From positions 27,580,001 through 27,644,000 of the forward strand of contig NC_079882.1 of the NCBI RefSeq assembly GCF_029227915.1: DNA of 64,000 bases, read 5' to 3'. Position numbers and translations under genes: made by a program. Positions 34,391 through 46,871 of this stretch are shown piece after piece. The notes below the pieces were generated by a model, which did not search any database, had not been told where the DNA came from, and saw nothing but the letters and a program-made list of their open reading frames with translations. Each line of letters begins with the position of its first letter. Positions within the stretch are counted from its first letter, which is position 1. The stretch is from Hydractinia symbiolongicarpus (Eukaryota; Cnidaria; Hydrozoa; Anthoathecata; Hydractiniidae).

Positions 34391-37300
34391 ATGGCAGATA
34401 CTGGAAAACAGCTTGAACAATTGGCAGAAGTTTTAAACTATACATTATCTGAAGAAAAAGCTAAGCGAAAACAGGGTAAGTTTTAACTTGTTTATAAACT
34501 ATCTTTGTTTTTAAATGTGACTGCTTCTCATGTTAACACATTATCATTCACAACTAGTAAATTGTTAATTTAATAAAATTTAAAATAGAATTTCAGAGAA
34601 CATAAACTGCAGTCCAATCACCAGCCATCTTATTAAACCGTGTGTTTCAATTTCACAGTATTTAATAACTCTATAACAGTAAAAACTATTGCAGCCCTCA
34701 CAATTTAAGTAAATGCCAAGATGAACTTGTTTGCCTCAGAAGGTATTTTTCCATTACTTAAATTTGATCGGCTTCAACTTGCCTCAAAATGCTAAAAATG
34801 GACTAAAAATGTTTTTCATAGCTGCCATTATTTTATAAAAACAATGACAAGACAGAAATTTACAATCATGATCTACTAAGTTATGTGCTCCATATGTTTT
34901 TGTTTAAAACATAGCTATTATTTAAAGGGATTTTTTTATTTAAGGTGAAGGCAAATTATTTATTTCCTGGCCAAACCAGCCTTATTTTTTGAAAAAGCTA
35001 TAAAATAATAAGGCAGATCCTTTTAGTTAAAAAAAACCCCCATATATATCAATGAAAAATGGAGAATGTGACTTGTTTGTCTACCATATGGTACTAAACA
35101 TGCAAAAAATACATGTAAGAAACAAGACTTTGTGCTTTGTGTTGTAACAATCTTCTCTGTCACCAATATTACTTTTATCTTTCTTGTTTGGAAAAAAGGT
35201 GCTTTAATAGTTAAATTAAATATGGTGACTATATCCCTATAATATTCAAATTACATGTAAATTAATTATTTGAGGAAAAACTGAATACTTGACATCAGGT
35301 GCTTTTTGCTACACATATAACCAAGATCTTTCTGAAATAACCTGGGATAAGAGCCTTAATATCTCCGCCCAGCAGCTTGATGTTTGTTATGCTTATCAGG
35401 GTGTAAGGCAAGGTAAATAGTGTAAATAATAATTTGTGAAACACATATAACAGTGCAGTTAAACAGTGTGTGTGTGTATGTGTGTGTGTGTGTTTGACTA
35501 GCAAATTATTAGTTTGTCAGAATAATACAATTTTTTTTAATAAAGGGGATGTTATGTACATGGTTTATAACTGTCTCTATAATAATAGCTGTTTTCTGTC
35601 TGTTTGTGATTCTGTTTGTCTGTCTGTTAAGGAAACACGAAATGCGATATATAAAGGACAGGTGACCCTGTGGATTTTTCCACAGGTTAAGGACTAGTTC
35701 TATTCAATTTCCTGATATATTAATTTTATAGAATGTTATTTTCTATTAAGACATTGTTACGAAGTTCAGAATTTCAAATATATTATATACTACTATCATA
35801 AAATATGATTAGTTTTACTCTGCCACTAGACCAAGCCTTTTAAATCAAGTGACAATGTTGTGTTCTATATTAAATGTATATAGGTATGGCAGGTTATAAA
35901 TAATAAACCATGATCCACCGTGCAATTTTTTTAAGTTATCCAAAGAATCCTGTCTTCATGGATATTTTTAACTTTAGAACTGCGAAAATTGTATATCGGG
36001 ACATTCATTTTTGCAGTAGCTTTTTGTTATTACATTTTATTTAACAAGAAATTTAACATGTTTATTTTGCAACAGGACTGTTGAACTATATATTTACGTA
36101 ATAACTTTAATTTGAAATGAACAACCTCTCTGGCTTCGAAAAAAAGAAGGCTTGATTATTAGTAACTTTTTTTCCTCCTACGATTTCGGAATCTCCTATA
36201 ATATTGAATGATTTTTATACATTTTTTAGTATTTTTTCCTAAATTTAACACTGAATCCTCCTAAAATCTCCTAAAATTAAGAAGTTTTAAATCAATGGCT
36301 ACTAAGCACTGTCCAAGTACTGTAGTCAAAACAGCCTATAGCAAAATTCATGAGAAATTTATGTAAGCAAAATCTGAGAAATTACCAAAGGCTACATGAT
36401 AACGATTTTCAGATTTACTACAGGCGAAATTCGCTATGGTTTCAAGTAAAGGTTGCCTAAATGAAAAAATATAATAATTTTTATTTTATCATTTCAACGT
36501 TTTTCTGGGCTTATTAAAATACTATAGCCATACTACAGCTTTTTTCTGCAGCATAGAATAATTGTAAGAATATATATAGCTGCATATAAAAGTTTAGTTC
36601 GTTGTACAAAAATTCTTTAGAAAATCTTCTGTGGTATATAAGTTTTTGTATCTTTATTTAAAAATGTAGAGAATGAAGATGTTAGAGTTTAAAATACTGT
36701 TTAATCATGCTTCACACCATAGAAGTATAAAAGAACTTCTTTTATACTTTCAAGGTCACACTTCTTAAAAATGCCACAACAAAACCACTTCTACAATTTA
36801 GTTACCTCAATTCTTACATATATCTTTATCCTTGTTATTACATTTAGCGGAAGATTACCTGGAATCAGTTGAAGGAACTCCAAATTATGGTTTGTTGTTA
36901 TTACAACTACTGACTGCTGAGTCAGCATCTGCTGTTATCAGAACTGCTGCTGCCGTAACATTTAAAAACTTTATAAAAAGAAACTGGAGAGTGGTGAGTT
37001 TATAATAAATATCAGTCATTTGTAATTAAATAACTTTATGCAGCTAACAAATAAAGCTTATATTTAACAAATAAGTATTGGCTAAATTAATTATGACCAC
37101 AGGCCAAAAATCTCTTCATGTTTTAAGTTGTTCACACATTTTCAGTATTTAAAAGGAAGTAAACAAAGTAAATCCAAAAGAGTTTTGACTAAGGGTAATA
37201 TATATTTCTTATTTTCTTGATAAATAATTCACAAATAATTTCACAGCATAACAATTTAACAGCATAACAATTTAGTATGGTATTGACAGTGACCTTACAT

Positions 37301-40300
37301 AAAATCTACATAAGGGAATTTTTTTTTCAAAAGTTTTCCAAAAACAATTTCATTTTTCTTCATGGTCACACCTTTTTGAATTCATAACAGTTTATCGTAA
37401 ATGATCGATTAAGCCCCGGGGGGCTTATTTGTTAAAATGGGTTTTGGGGGAGGGGGTTATTCGGGAGGGGGGGTTAAATGGGAGGGGGACTTATAAAATT
37501 ATGCAAAAATCTAGTGTGCTAAAATATAAAAACAACGATTTTAACACAACTTATTTTTCTAAAAGTATAATAAAAACAAACACTAATCGATCTCAGTATC
37601 ACTATCGCCTTCTTCGTCCTCGTCTACGAGCGTCTCTAAGGGAGCCGCATCAATCATTTTTTCGGCATCTGGGATAAATGGGTTGTCTTCCATCTCGTTT
37701 ACCAGTTGTATTTGTTCATTGAGCATTGGAAGACCAGGCTGACAGGGTTGATGCTCTTTGAAACAATGGATCTCTTTATCCTCGCTCCCATCAGTAGCCG
37801 ATGTTAAGGCACATGCTTTAAACGATTTACATATTAATTGAGCTGGCAGCTCCTTCCAGGAATTAAGAATCCAGTTTACAATTGTGCTGCGAGACGGAGG
37901 TTTCATATTCCCGCCATTGGTTATGAATTCTGACGGTTTCAAGCCATTCATCGTATTTCTCTGTGTAATATGCTTTAAACGGCTTGTTCCAACTAACATC
38001 CGGTGCCTGGATATATTTAGTGCAACCTCCAGGGACCAAAACGGTGTCAATCTTTTTAGCTTTAGGAGATGCTCCAACAACTGGCATTAAATGACACTCA
38101 TATGTATCCAAAGCTAACAACTTGCGTTTAAAGTTAAACTGTCTGAGAACAGTATTTGTCAAACTAACTGTTAGATCGGTATTCATCCATCCGTTTGTCA
38201 AGGAAGCTATTATGCACCTATTTCCATACTCTTTTTTCATTTTTTTAACATCACGCTTTCCTTCCTTGAATACAATGAAGCGCTTCAGTTTTGTTCCATC
38301 ACCTTTCACAGCCAGTCCAACGGTTACACAACATTTTTCGTGTCCAGTTGTCTTCATACTAACAGTTTTTTTCCCAACAACATTTACTGTTGTGTTTGAC
38401 ACCATATCCACCCAAATAGGTGTCTCATCAAATGCTATAATATCGGCTGGTTGTTATGAAAATTTCAATCGTAATCTTCTTTATTTTACTATGGGTATTA
38501 ATTTACTAAAAGATCGGGATCTTTCTGTGCTATGGAGGTTTTTCATAAATTTAAAAAGCCAACCTGCTTCAAATTTTTCATCATACCTATTTGGATCTGT
38601 ACATTTTAAATCTCCATAGACAATAATTGCTTTCTTCCTGATAAGTTTCCTTGACACACGAAGCATTTTCGTACGACGTTCAACAATCTATTCTAATACT
38701 TTTTCCTCCATTTCATCGCTCAACGGTTTTCTGCCAGCCCATTTTAAACGTTTTCTTTTCTTGTTACTAACTGACTTTGAAAGTTCTCGTAAGTCATCCT
38801 TTTTTTTCTACCAATCATGAATACAATGGCCGTCAACTTTATATTTCACCGTAGCAGACCCAATTGATTTGTTTTCCGCAAATTCAACAATTTCAAGTTT
38901 AAAATTAATCGTATAAGAACTTATTTTCTCTCCTTTGTGAGAAGTTGTTGCTGGCTCTTCTAGTTCCATTTTCGCAATAAAAATAAAAAAATTGAAACAA
39001 AATTCTATTCAAAAACAAAACATTTGAATTACCTAAACATTTGAATTTGAATTCTCAGAGCGAGAACGATACGATTATAACGTTGGTTTTATTTGTCACG
39101 ACGAATAAGACTTTCTAGAGTATTGTCAGTATCGTATAAGATGAATTTTAAAATTGAGTTCCAGACAGCTATTCGTGGACATCATATTTATGGGTTTAAA
39201 AAAGGTTAAAAATCAGGGAAATATTTTGGATATGCAACCCTAAACTCTGGCAGATGAATTTTTTTGTAGTTATTTTGATTCAATTTTTTATTAGATTGAT
39301 GGTGAAAATTCTAAAATAAGTGAAGCCGATCGACAACTCATCAAAACAAACATAGTTCAGCTAATGCTAAACAGTCCCGAATCTATTCAACGTCAACTTA
39401 GCGATGCCATTAGTATTATTGGAAGAGAAGATTTTCCAGAAAAATGGAAAGATTTACTTGGGGTAAACACACAGCTAAAAGCTACAGCAAGTTAAGAGCT
39501 CTGACATATTTTCTTTTCTTTTTTCTCCATTACTCTTTAGAATCTTACATCACACATGAAAGTCAGTGAAAGCCTGAACCTCCACACTGTTAATGGTGTA
39601 TTACAGACGGCGCATTCGTTATTTAAAAGGTCAGTAAATATAGAGGATAGCTCTGTCAAACTCTTTTAATCACTGCCTAAGCATCTATTTTATATTTTTG
39701 TGGTTAAACATGCACAAGTTTTATTTATTTTACTATGGGTATTAATTTAGTTTTTTTTGGATTTGAAACTTAATACTTAATACTAGGAACTTAACACAGA
39801 TAATCTTAGTTGATTTTTCCCTAATGTTATTCTGAGATTTTAAATCATTACCACAAAATTCTTCAGATTTCTTTAATTATTAACACTAAGTTTTTATTGT
39901 CTCCTTAACAAATTTATTAGCTACAACAATTGTGTTTAGATTCCGTTATGAATTTAAGTCGCAAGAATTATGGACAGAATTAAAGTTTGTTTTGGATAAT
40001 TTTGCTTCGCCTCTTTTGAATTTGTTTGAAGGCATGATAGAGAGAATCCCAAAGAAAATCAACGATGCTGCAGAACTAAAACAAATCTTTGACGTCTTAA
40101 CAGCAATTTGTAAACTGTTTTATAGCTTAAACTATCAGGTAAAAGGCTTTTATTAAAAATGCTATTTGTTAAAATGCATTTTACAAAAATTTTGAATTAT
40201 ATACTGCTTATTATAAACAGTTAATCCATTCAATTTTTTTGCTTGACAGGACCTACCAGAGTTTTTTGAGGACAACATGAAAAGATGGATGGAGCCATTT

Positions 40301-43300
40301 CATATGCTCATTGTCACAGAATTTAAAGTGTTAGTGACAACGGTATGTAAAGGTTTAAATTACTGATTAGTACTAAATCCTGCTGAATGGTATTAAAAAT
40401 TAAAAAAAGGAAAACATATGACTTCAGGGCCAATGACATTCCATTGGGTTTACTTTAATACTGAGGTTGTGTAATCTGCACATGCGCCACAACTTTGTAC
40501 ACAACAGCCTCAAGTTTTCAAAAATTTGCAATACTTTCATTTTTTATAAATAAACATTTATAGAACAAACAAGAGGTTGAAATGAAGGTTCGTGTAACAG
40601 TTGCCTTCATGCATTTATTTTTTAAAATAACTCAAAAAAAATTTTTATTTACATAATGCATAACTGTGTGCGCATGCTTTCATATGTCGTTCTGTCATGC
40701 CATAGGATACTGATGAGGCAGGTCATCTTGAACGTATCAGATCTCAGATATGTGACAATGTTGCACTTTATGCTCAAAAATATGATGAAGAGTTTCAGGT
40801 TTGTTCTTCTTTCTTGTTACTATGAAGTTGGAATACCTTGAACAAGAGGTATTGGTAACCAGTTAGAGATCATTTGTCAACGTGAAAAATTGACAGATAA
40901 TTGTATTATATTTAGCCTTTATGAAAGAAGTGAAAGTGAAATAAGTAGAATTATGTCTTTCGATATCTCCACAAAACTTTAGCATTCCAAACACTTTGTT
41001 TCAATAAAATCGGTAAGAAAGTAATTCCGTCAAAAACAAGAAATTAACATCTTTGTATGTTCTAGGTAATAAGTTATTGACTAAAAACCTTGTCATTTTC
41101 AATGCCTTATTTGTTGTGTGTCATATTTGTGGCTTACAATTCGCTTGGTCACATTCGATAGTGAAGTGATCTATGAATAAGGGCACATCTGTAAGTCTGT
41201 ACGTCCATACATAACAGCTTTTTCTGCATTCGCTCATTATTTTTTTCTCTTTGCAAAGTTTTTACCCATAAATCTTGGAAAATGAACATTTTGGATTTTA
41301 TTATAAAAAATGTAATTGCAATATTTTAGGCTAAATCAACTGAATTTGGGCCTAAAATAGGTTTTTTTAAGCGTTTCTTAAAAAAGTACCATTACAATCC
41401 TTCTATGAATGGACTAAAATGTAATAACAGATCATCCTCTACAAATTTCACTTAGTGATCAACAAGCAAAAATCCAGTTTCAAACTTAACTAAAATTATG
41501 GCTTTTTACATTTTATTAAAATTTATTTTTTCATTTTTATGCGCTATAACAGATGATTATTTACAAGTTTCAGTTGATTTCATGTTTCAGAAAAATTAGG
41601 CCTTTACAGCAGGCCTTAACTACCCCCAATTAACCGTAAATAAGGCTTTCATGTTTCTCTAAAAGTTTCATTGTTTGATATTCGCGAGTGACCATTAAGA
41701 TGTAATCTTGTTTGACTTCAAATATTTTGAAATAAAAAAAAATGTTTTCCAACACTTAATAATTGTTGACCTGGCTTTTAATTTCTCCAACTTTTCCCGA
41801 AATGCTTATCTACAGTAACAAGCCTAAAAGTGTCATATGATAAAAGTTTTGAGGAATTTGGTATATTATTTATCAATTTTCTTGCACAGGAAGATTTTTT
41901 TTTCCACGAGTATTTAAACAGTGTTTTGTATAACCTGAAATATTAGTGCTGTAACATACTGTACAGGATCTTAAAATATATCCCTCGTTGTAAACTAATT
42001 TAGTACATCGTACTAAACTCGATGTTGCAGTAAAAAATTGCAGCAGCTATTCTGATGTAATTTCTTGTTTATATCAAATTAGTTGTTTTTTACTATAACA
42101 AATATAACGTAGCTTTTTTTATTTTAGCCTTATCTACCAAACTTTGTCGAAGCTATCTGGAACTTGCTAACATCTGTTGGAAATGATGTAAAACATGATC
42201 TGGTAAGTGAAATTTTGTAACATACGACATTTAAATATCCTCAATTACCGTTTGAATGATATGTTATATTTATTTATCTAGCTTGTCAGCAATGCTATCC
42301 TATTTCTCGCCTCTGTATGTGAGCGTCCTCATTACAAAGATTTATTTGCAGACCAAGGTACATTGCAGAGCATTTGTGAGAAAGTTATTGTTCCAAATAT
42401 GATTTTTCGCGATGCCGATGAAGAACTGTTTGAAGATAATCCTGAAGAATATATACGAAAAGATATGGAAGGTTCAGATATTGACACAAGACGAAGGGCT
42501 GCTTGTGATTTAGTACGAGGACTGTGTAAATTTTTTGAACAGGCGGTTACAAATGTTTTTTCACAATACGTAAACGCCATGCTTCTTGAATACTCTCAAA
42601 ACCCTTCAGAAAAGTGGAAATCTAAAGACGCTGCTATATATATCGTTACCTCGTTAGCTGCAAAAAAATCCACAACTAAACATGGTACAACAGAAGCGAG
42701 CGAACTTGTAAATTTAGTAGACTTCTTCAATTCACAAATAGCATCAGATCTTGGTGCACCTAACGTGGATGAGTATCCAGTGTTAAAAGCTGACGCAATC
42801 AAATATGTCATCACATTTCGAGGTGTGGTGAGTATACTTACATTAACTTTTCTATGTACTGACTACCTAATACGCACACATTTTACTTTCACAAGATTTT
42901 TGAAAAATGGTGTTATTGAGGATTACTATCAGTTATGTCGCAGTTTTTATGGTGAAGCAACCCTCTTAAGATATTTTATGAATGTTTTTATGGAAAAACA
43001 TTTCTACTCGATATTCTTGAAAAAATGTTAATGTCATCAGTATCAGATTTTTGTTAAAATTATCGCAACCTGAAGTCCCTGTATCTGAATGGACGTTCTT
43101 CTTTATTCATTAGTAGTTTTAGCAAAATTGACGCACCCCTGGAAAAACTAACATACTAAAATCTTATTATTAAATTACACGTCTGTTTTAGTTACCAAAA
43201 GAAATCTTGTTGAAATGTTTTCCACCTGTTTGTGCACTCTTAAAATCAAAAAGCAATGTTGTTCACAGTTATGCTGCTTTAGCCATTGAAAAACTATTGA

Positions 43301-46300
43301 CTGTAAGAACAGCAAATGGAAGTCTTCTGTAAGTATAGTTCAACTACTTAAATCTTTTTGAAATTAATTACTCTTTTTTCTATGGTGTATACAGCTAAGG
43401 TAGTATTTTTGCTTGAAAGATCCTCCAGATCAGATCAAAATTAAAATAAGTACTACGTTTTAGGTTTACGCCCCAGGAGATTTCACCGCTACGCGAACGG
43501 TTATATAATAATCTTTTTGCAGCTCTCAACCTTTCTGGATCCTCTGAAAACGAATATGTCATGAAGGGTATGTAGAAATGTTTACCTGTTCAAAGATTGC
43601 GCTCATAATCTTTTATATGTATTGCTTGCAATTCAATGTTATATATTTTATTACTCATGTTTATTATAGCAATTATGAGAGTAACAACAGTAATGCAAGA
43701 TGGATTAGCTTCACTGGTACCAAATATAATAACAAAGCTTTCTGCGAAGTTAGCTTTAGTTTGTAAGGTAGGTTGTTCGGATGTTTTTCGTCATAGTATA
43801 GTATGAACTTTTGTGTATGACACACTGCAGAAATAGCGTTAATACTGATCAAGTAGACCAGTGACCTCACCATAAGGCCATATAGGATCAACGTCCTTTA
43901 ACAAGGCATTTCTTCTTTTGTAGAATCCAAGTAAGCCTCAGTTTAACCATTACTTGTTTGAAAGCATATGTGCATTGATCAGGTTGGTGCATTATTGTAG
44001 CTACGTCGTTGATTGCAATGTTTCTCTTCCGTTTGTTTTTTGTTTTTTGTTTTTTGGGTTTTTTTTGTGAAAAACCATTTTGTATTTCTTTTAGGGGTGT
44101 TGGCAAAACCGACAAAGGTGTCGTCACGACCATTGAGGAATCTTTGTTCCCCGTCATTCAAATCGTGTTACAGAACGATGTGACTGAGTTTCTTCCATAT
44201 GTGTTTCAAGTGTTATCGCTGTCGTTAGAGGTACGAGAGGAAGGTGTGAAAGGTCCCTATATGGATTTATTCCCAATGCTTCTTCAGCCAGTGTTATGGG
44301 AAAGACCAGGTAAGCAATAACTACTGTATGTAATAACGTCTTTAGTTTTTCGACATTCCACACTTGCCACCATAGTTGACGTAGTTTAGGCAGATTTTAA
44401 ATTCACGTCAAAGGTTTGGCGGCCTATGTGTTGACGAATTAATCAAATGTTTCGGGTTACTGCCCTGACAAAGTGATAATCCGGATAAACTATCTGAGTT
44501 CATCACTAATATATTGTGCACGTAGTGTAGTGGGTTCGTCTGCGGCTCCCAGTTCTGGGGACCGCGGATCGAATCCCGCTCACTGCCAGGCAGTATGTTA
44601 GTGATGAACAAAGTAGTTCTTCTACAATACTTACACGCATTATACTCGCCCGTCATGATTAGCGGTCTAATCAGCGTGAAGCATTCTCTAATGAAATACG
44701 GATGTGCTATGATAAATATTCACCTATATATAAAAATTGTGTGTTATTAGCTGTCACTAATATTGCAGCATTTAAAAGTATTGAATATGATGTTACTGTT
44801 GAGACATCGTTCTATCGTAGGAAATGTTCCAGCATTGACCAAGTTGTTACAAGCGTATATAAAAAGAGGAGGAAATGAAATTTCCGGGCCAGCAACCATG
44901 GTAATCATTGTTTCTATTCATCTCTCAATGCGTAGTATTGTAGAAGACAATCTTAACCTACCATGCGATTGTGTGTAGTATGTAAGAGGACATACTCTTT
45001 TTCAGATGACTTGTGTCTGAACGCGAGCAAATTACTGATCTTTCTTTATAGATGCCTTTACTCGGAGTATTTCAAAAGTTAATAGCATCACGCGCAAACG
45101 ACCACGAAGGATTTTACGTGCTAAGCAGTATGATTGAACACGTTCCCTGGACTTCTTTACAATCACATTTCAAAGAAATTGTAATGCTTTTGTTTCAAAG
45201 GTTGCAGACATCAAAAACAACGAAATTTGTTAAAGGTACGTAACTCGTATTTGTTTCTCGGGCTTCACTTCTAAAAAGATTAGTTGGCCGAAATTAAGTG
45301 CGACGAATATTTTTATTTTCTTTAAAGTTTTAAATGTCGATGTGTTAGAACATGGATGCCAACAGCCATCATTTTACTCTATGTTTTGGATTTTTTTAAA
45401 TAAATGTAAATAATAAATAAAGGCAAAATCACATATAATTTTGATAGATAGTTAACCATATAAAAAATTTGTGAGCATTAATTTGGATCATTATTTAGGT
45501 TTCATTGTTTTTGTTTCACTGTTTGCTGGCAAGAATTCACCAAGCATCCTTCATCAAACAATTGATGGTATCCAACCGAAGTACGTATGTAGCAAGATAC
45601 ACGATAAAACTAATCATTCAGGAATAGTACTATATTTGAACTAATTTTCGCGCATATTAATTTTGCGTGCAATATCAATAAAAAAGGTATTTCGCGCGAA
45701 TTTAAATATCCTCAGAAAAAACGTGAAAAGAAAAAGTAAAATTCTGACTTTTAAATGCGTTTTTTATTTGCAAATTGTATTAATTTTTGCGCAAGCGCAA
45801 TAAAATTTATACACAAATGCGCGAAAATTAGTACGATAAAGTACATTCGCATTCCCGTATATTTTTGCACAAAACATCAGTTCCAAATGAAAAAGCTCAA
45901 TTATTGATGATTTTTTTTAGGTTGTATGGAATGATGGTGGAAAAAATATTGACAACAGACCTACAAAAAGTAGGAGGTCATATTGAACGAAAAATATGTG
46001 CTGTCGGTGTTACAAAAATTCTAACTGAAAGTAAGTTTGACTGTTTTCTTTTGTTCTCCAGAGAAGCATCAATAACCTATGAGTTTCGAAGTTGTGCAAA
46101 CAAACTGCGAAATTTTATTCCATCAAAGTAATTACTTTTTATAAGGAGTTCGAAAGTTTATCCTCTCGAAAGATTTAATAAAGGGTTTTTGTAAAAGGTG
46201 TATCGTGGCAAAAATAAAAAAGTGTTTATTCTTTGAGATTATACTTTTGTTTCATGAGAGTTGTTTCCGCGAAAATTTCTTTCCTGCAAATACTACTTTT

Positions 46301-46871
46301 TATGAGCTGGTGTGCTTACAAGCAAAAATCGTTTTGTTTTCTAGCGCCAGCATTGTTTGAAGCAGACTACCTGCCAAAATGGGCTCCATTACTGCAAGCT
46401 TTAATTGGATTGTTCGAGCTACCAGAAGACGATTCTATTCCAGCGGATGAACATTTTATTGATGTGGAAGATACGCCAGGTTTGTTTGTGCTTTTAATCG
46501 CTGCTTAATCACTTTTTCTCCGTAAACTTGATCTATATATTTGTCTTCTCTAATTCAAGGTTACCAGACAGCGTTTTCAGCATTGGCATTCGCCAGCAAA
46601 AAAGACCATGATCCATTTACTGAGGTTCTCGAACCAAAAGAATTTCTCGCTAAGAAGTTATACGCTCTTTCTGTTGCTCATCCGGGACAGGTGATTTTAC
46701 GATTTGCGCTTGTTTCTTCGGTGTTACGAATAGTTCTTCGTGAATGAATTGATACAACTTCTTATTCTACGTACTGTTTAGGTTACTCGATTAATTAAAG
46801 ATGGTCTAAACCCAGAAGCATTGAAATTTCTTCAAACGTATTTTACAAAGGCTCAAGTACAATTGACTTGA
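34391..46871 (+). CDS. CSE1L: CSE1L / exportin-2 (CAS), 21 coding exons
   Basis: Exons: 34391-34475, 36848-36993, 39295-39462, 39541-39629, 39940-40138, 40250-40342, 40706-40798, 42128-42202, 42282-42827, 43192-43328, 43464-43567, 43670-43767, 43924-43982, 44095-44309, 44821-44900, 45052-45235, 45499-45580, 45921-46030, 46345-46479, 46560-46690, 46782-46871. All introns are GT-AG; total 2919 bp, 972 residues (human 971). CSE1L exports importin-alpha from the nucleus with Ran-GTP. The importin-beta N-terminal domain lies in exons 1-3 (VTFKNFIKRNWRV), the Cse1 HEAT repeats run through the middle (ICDNVALYAQKYDEEFQ; KDMEGSDIDTRRRAACDLV), and the CAS C-terminal region follows (LLQPVLWERPGN; ICAVGVTKIL; LIGLFELPEDD). 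The start follows a pyrimidine-rich acceptor at about 34290, so a 5' UTR intron or trans-splicing is possible. Intron 2 carries a pogo-type relic and intron 14 a SINE, without visible damage to exons. Confidence 0.97.
35466..35494. repeat. (GT)n microsatellite in CSE1L intron 1
   Basis: About 14 GT repeats with one interruption. No wider significance seen. Confidence 0.85.
37395..38969 (-). pseudogene. Pogo/Tigger-type DDE transposase relic in CSE1L intron 2
   Basis: The minus strand from the ATG at 38969 reads a pogo-like helix-turn-helix region (YTINFKLEIVEFAENKSIGS), then a CENP-B-type second domain (FEAGWLFKFMKNLHST). The DDE core follows, with FDETPIW, LALDTYECHLMP and YIQAPDVSWNKPFK supplying the three catalytic aspartates. 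After a frameshift near 37900 comes the conserved MKPPSRSTIVNWILNSW tail and an acidic C terminus (DEDEEGDSDTEID). Two in-frame stops (HDW-stop, VLE-stop), a deletion before DETPIW and the frameshift make it dead. The left element end at 37395 (after a TA) is CGTAA-type with G-rich GGGGCTTATT blocks; I could not find the right end. Orientation is antisense to CSE1L. Confidence 0.82.
44516..44738 (+). mobile_element. tRNA-derived SINE in CSE1L intron 14
   Basis: Pol III A box TAGTGTAGTGG (44523-44533, full consensus match) and B box GGATCGAATCC (44566-44576, one mismatch) define a tRNA-like head. The body runs to a conserved 3' domain with ACTCGCCCGTCATGATTAG and ACGGATGTGCTATG. It ends in an A/T-rich tail near TATATATAAAAA. 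The 3' domain recurs at 31054-31162 and in part near 55240 (ACTCGCCCGTCATTAG). The head differs from the satellite unit at 1-1140, so there are two independent tRNA-derived families in this window. Confidence 0.8.

Noticed and set aside
44009-44094. Upstream part of the frame before CSE1L exon 14
   Set aside because: It is the T-rich intron end read through; the exon starts after TTTTAG at 44095.
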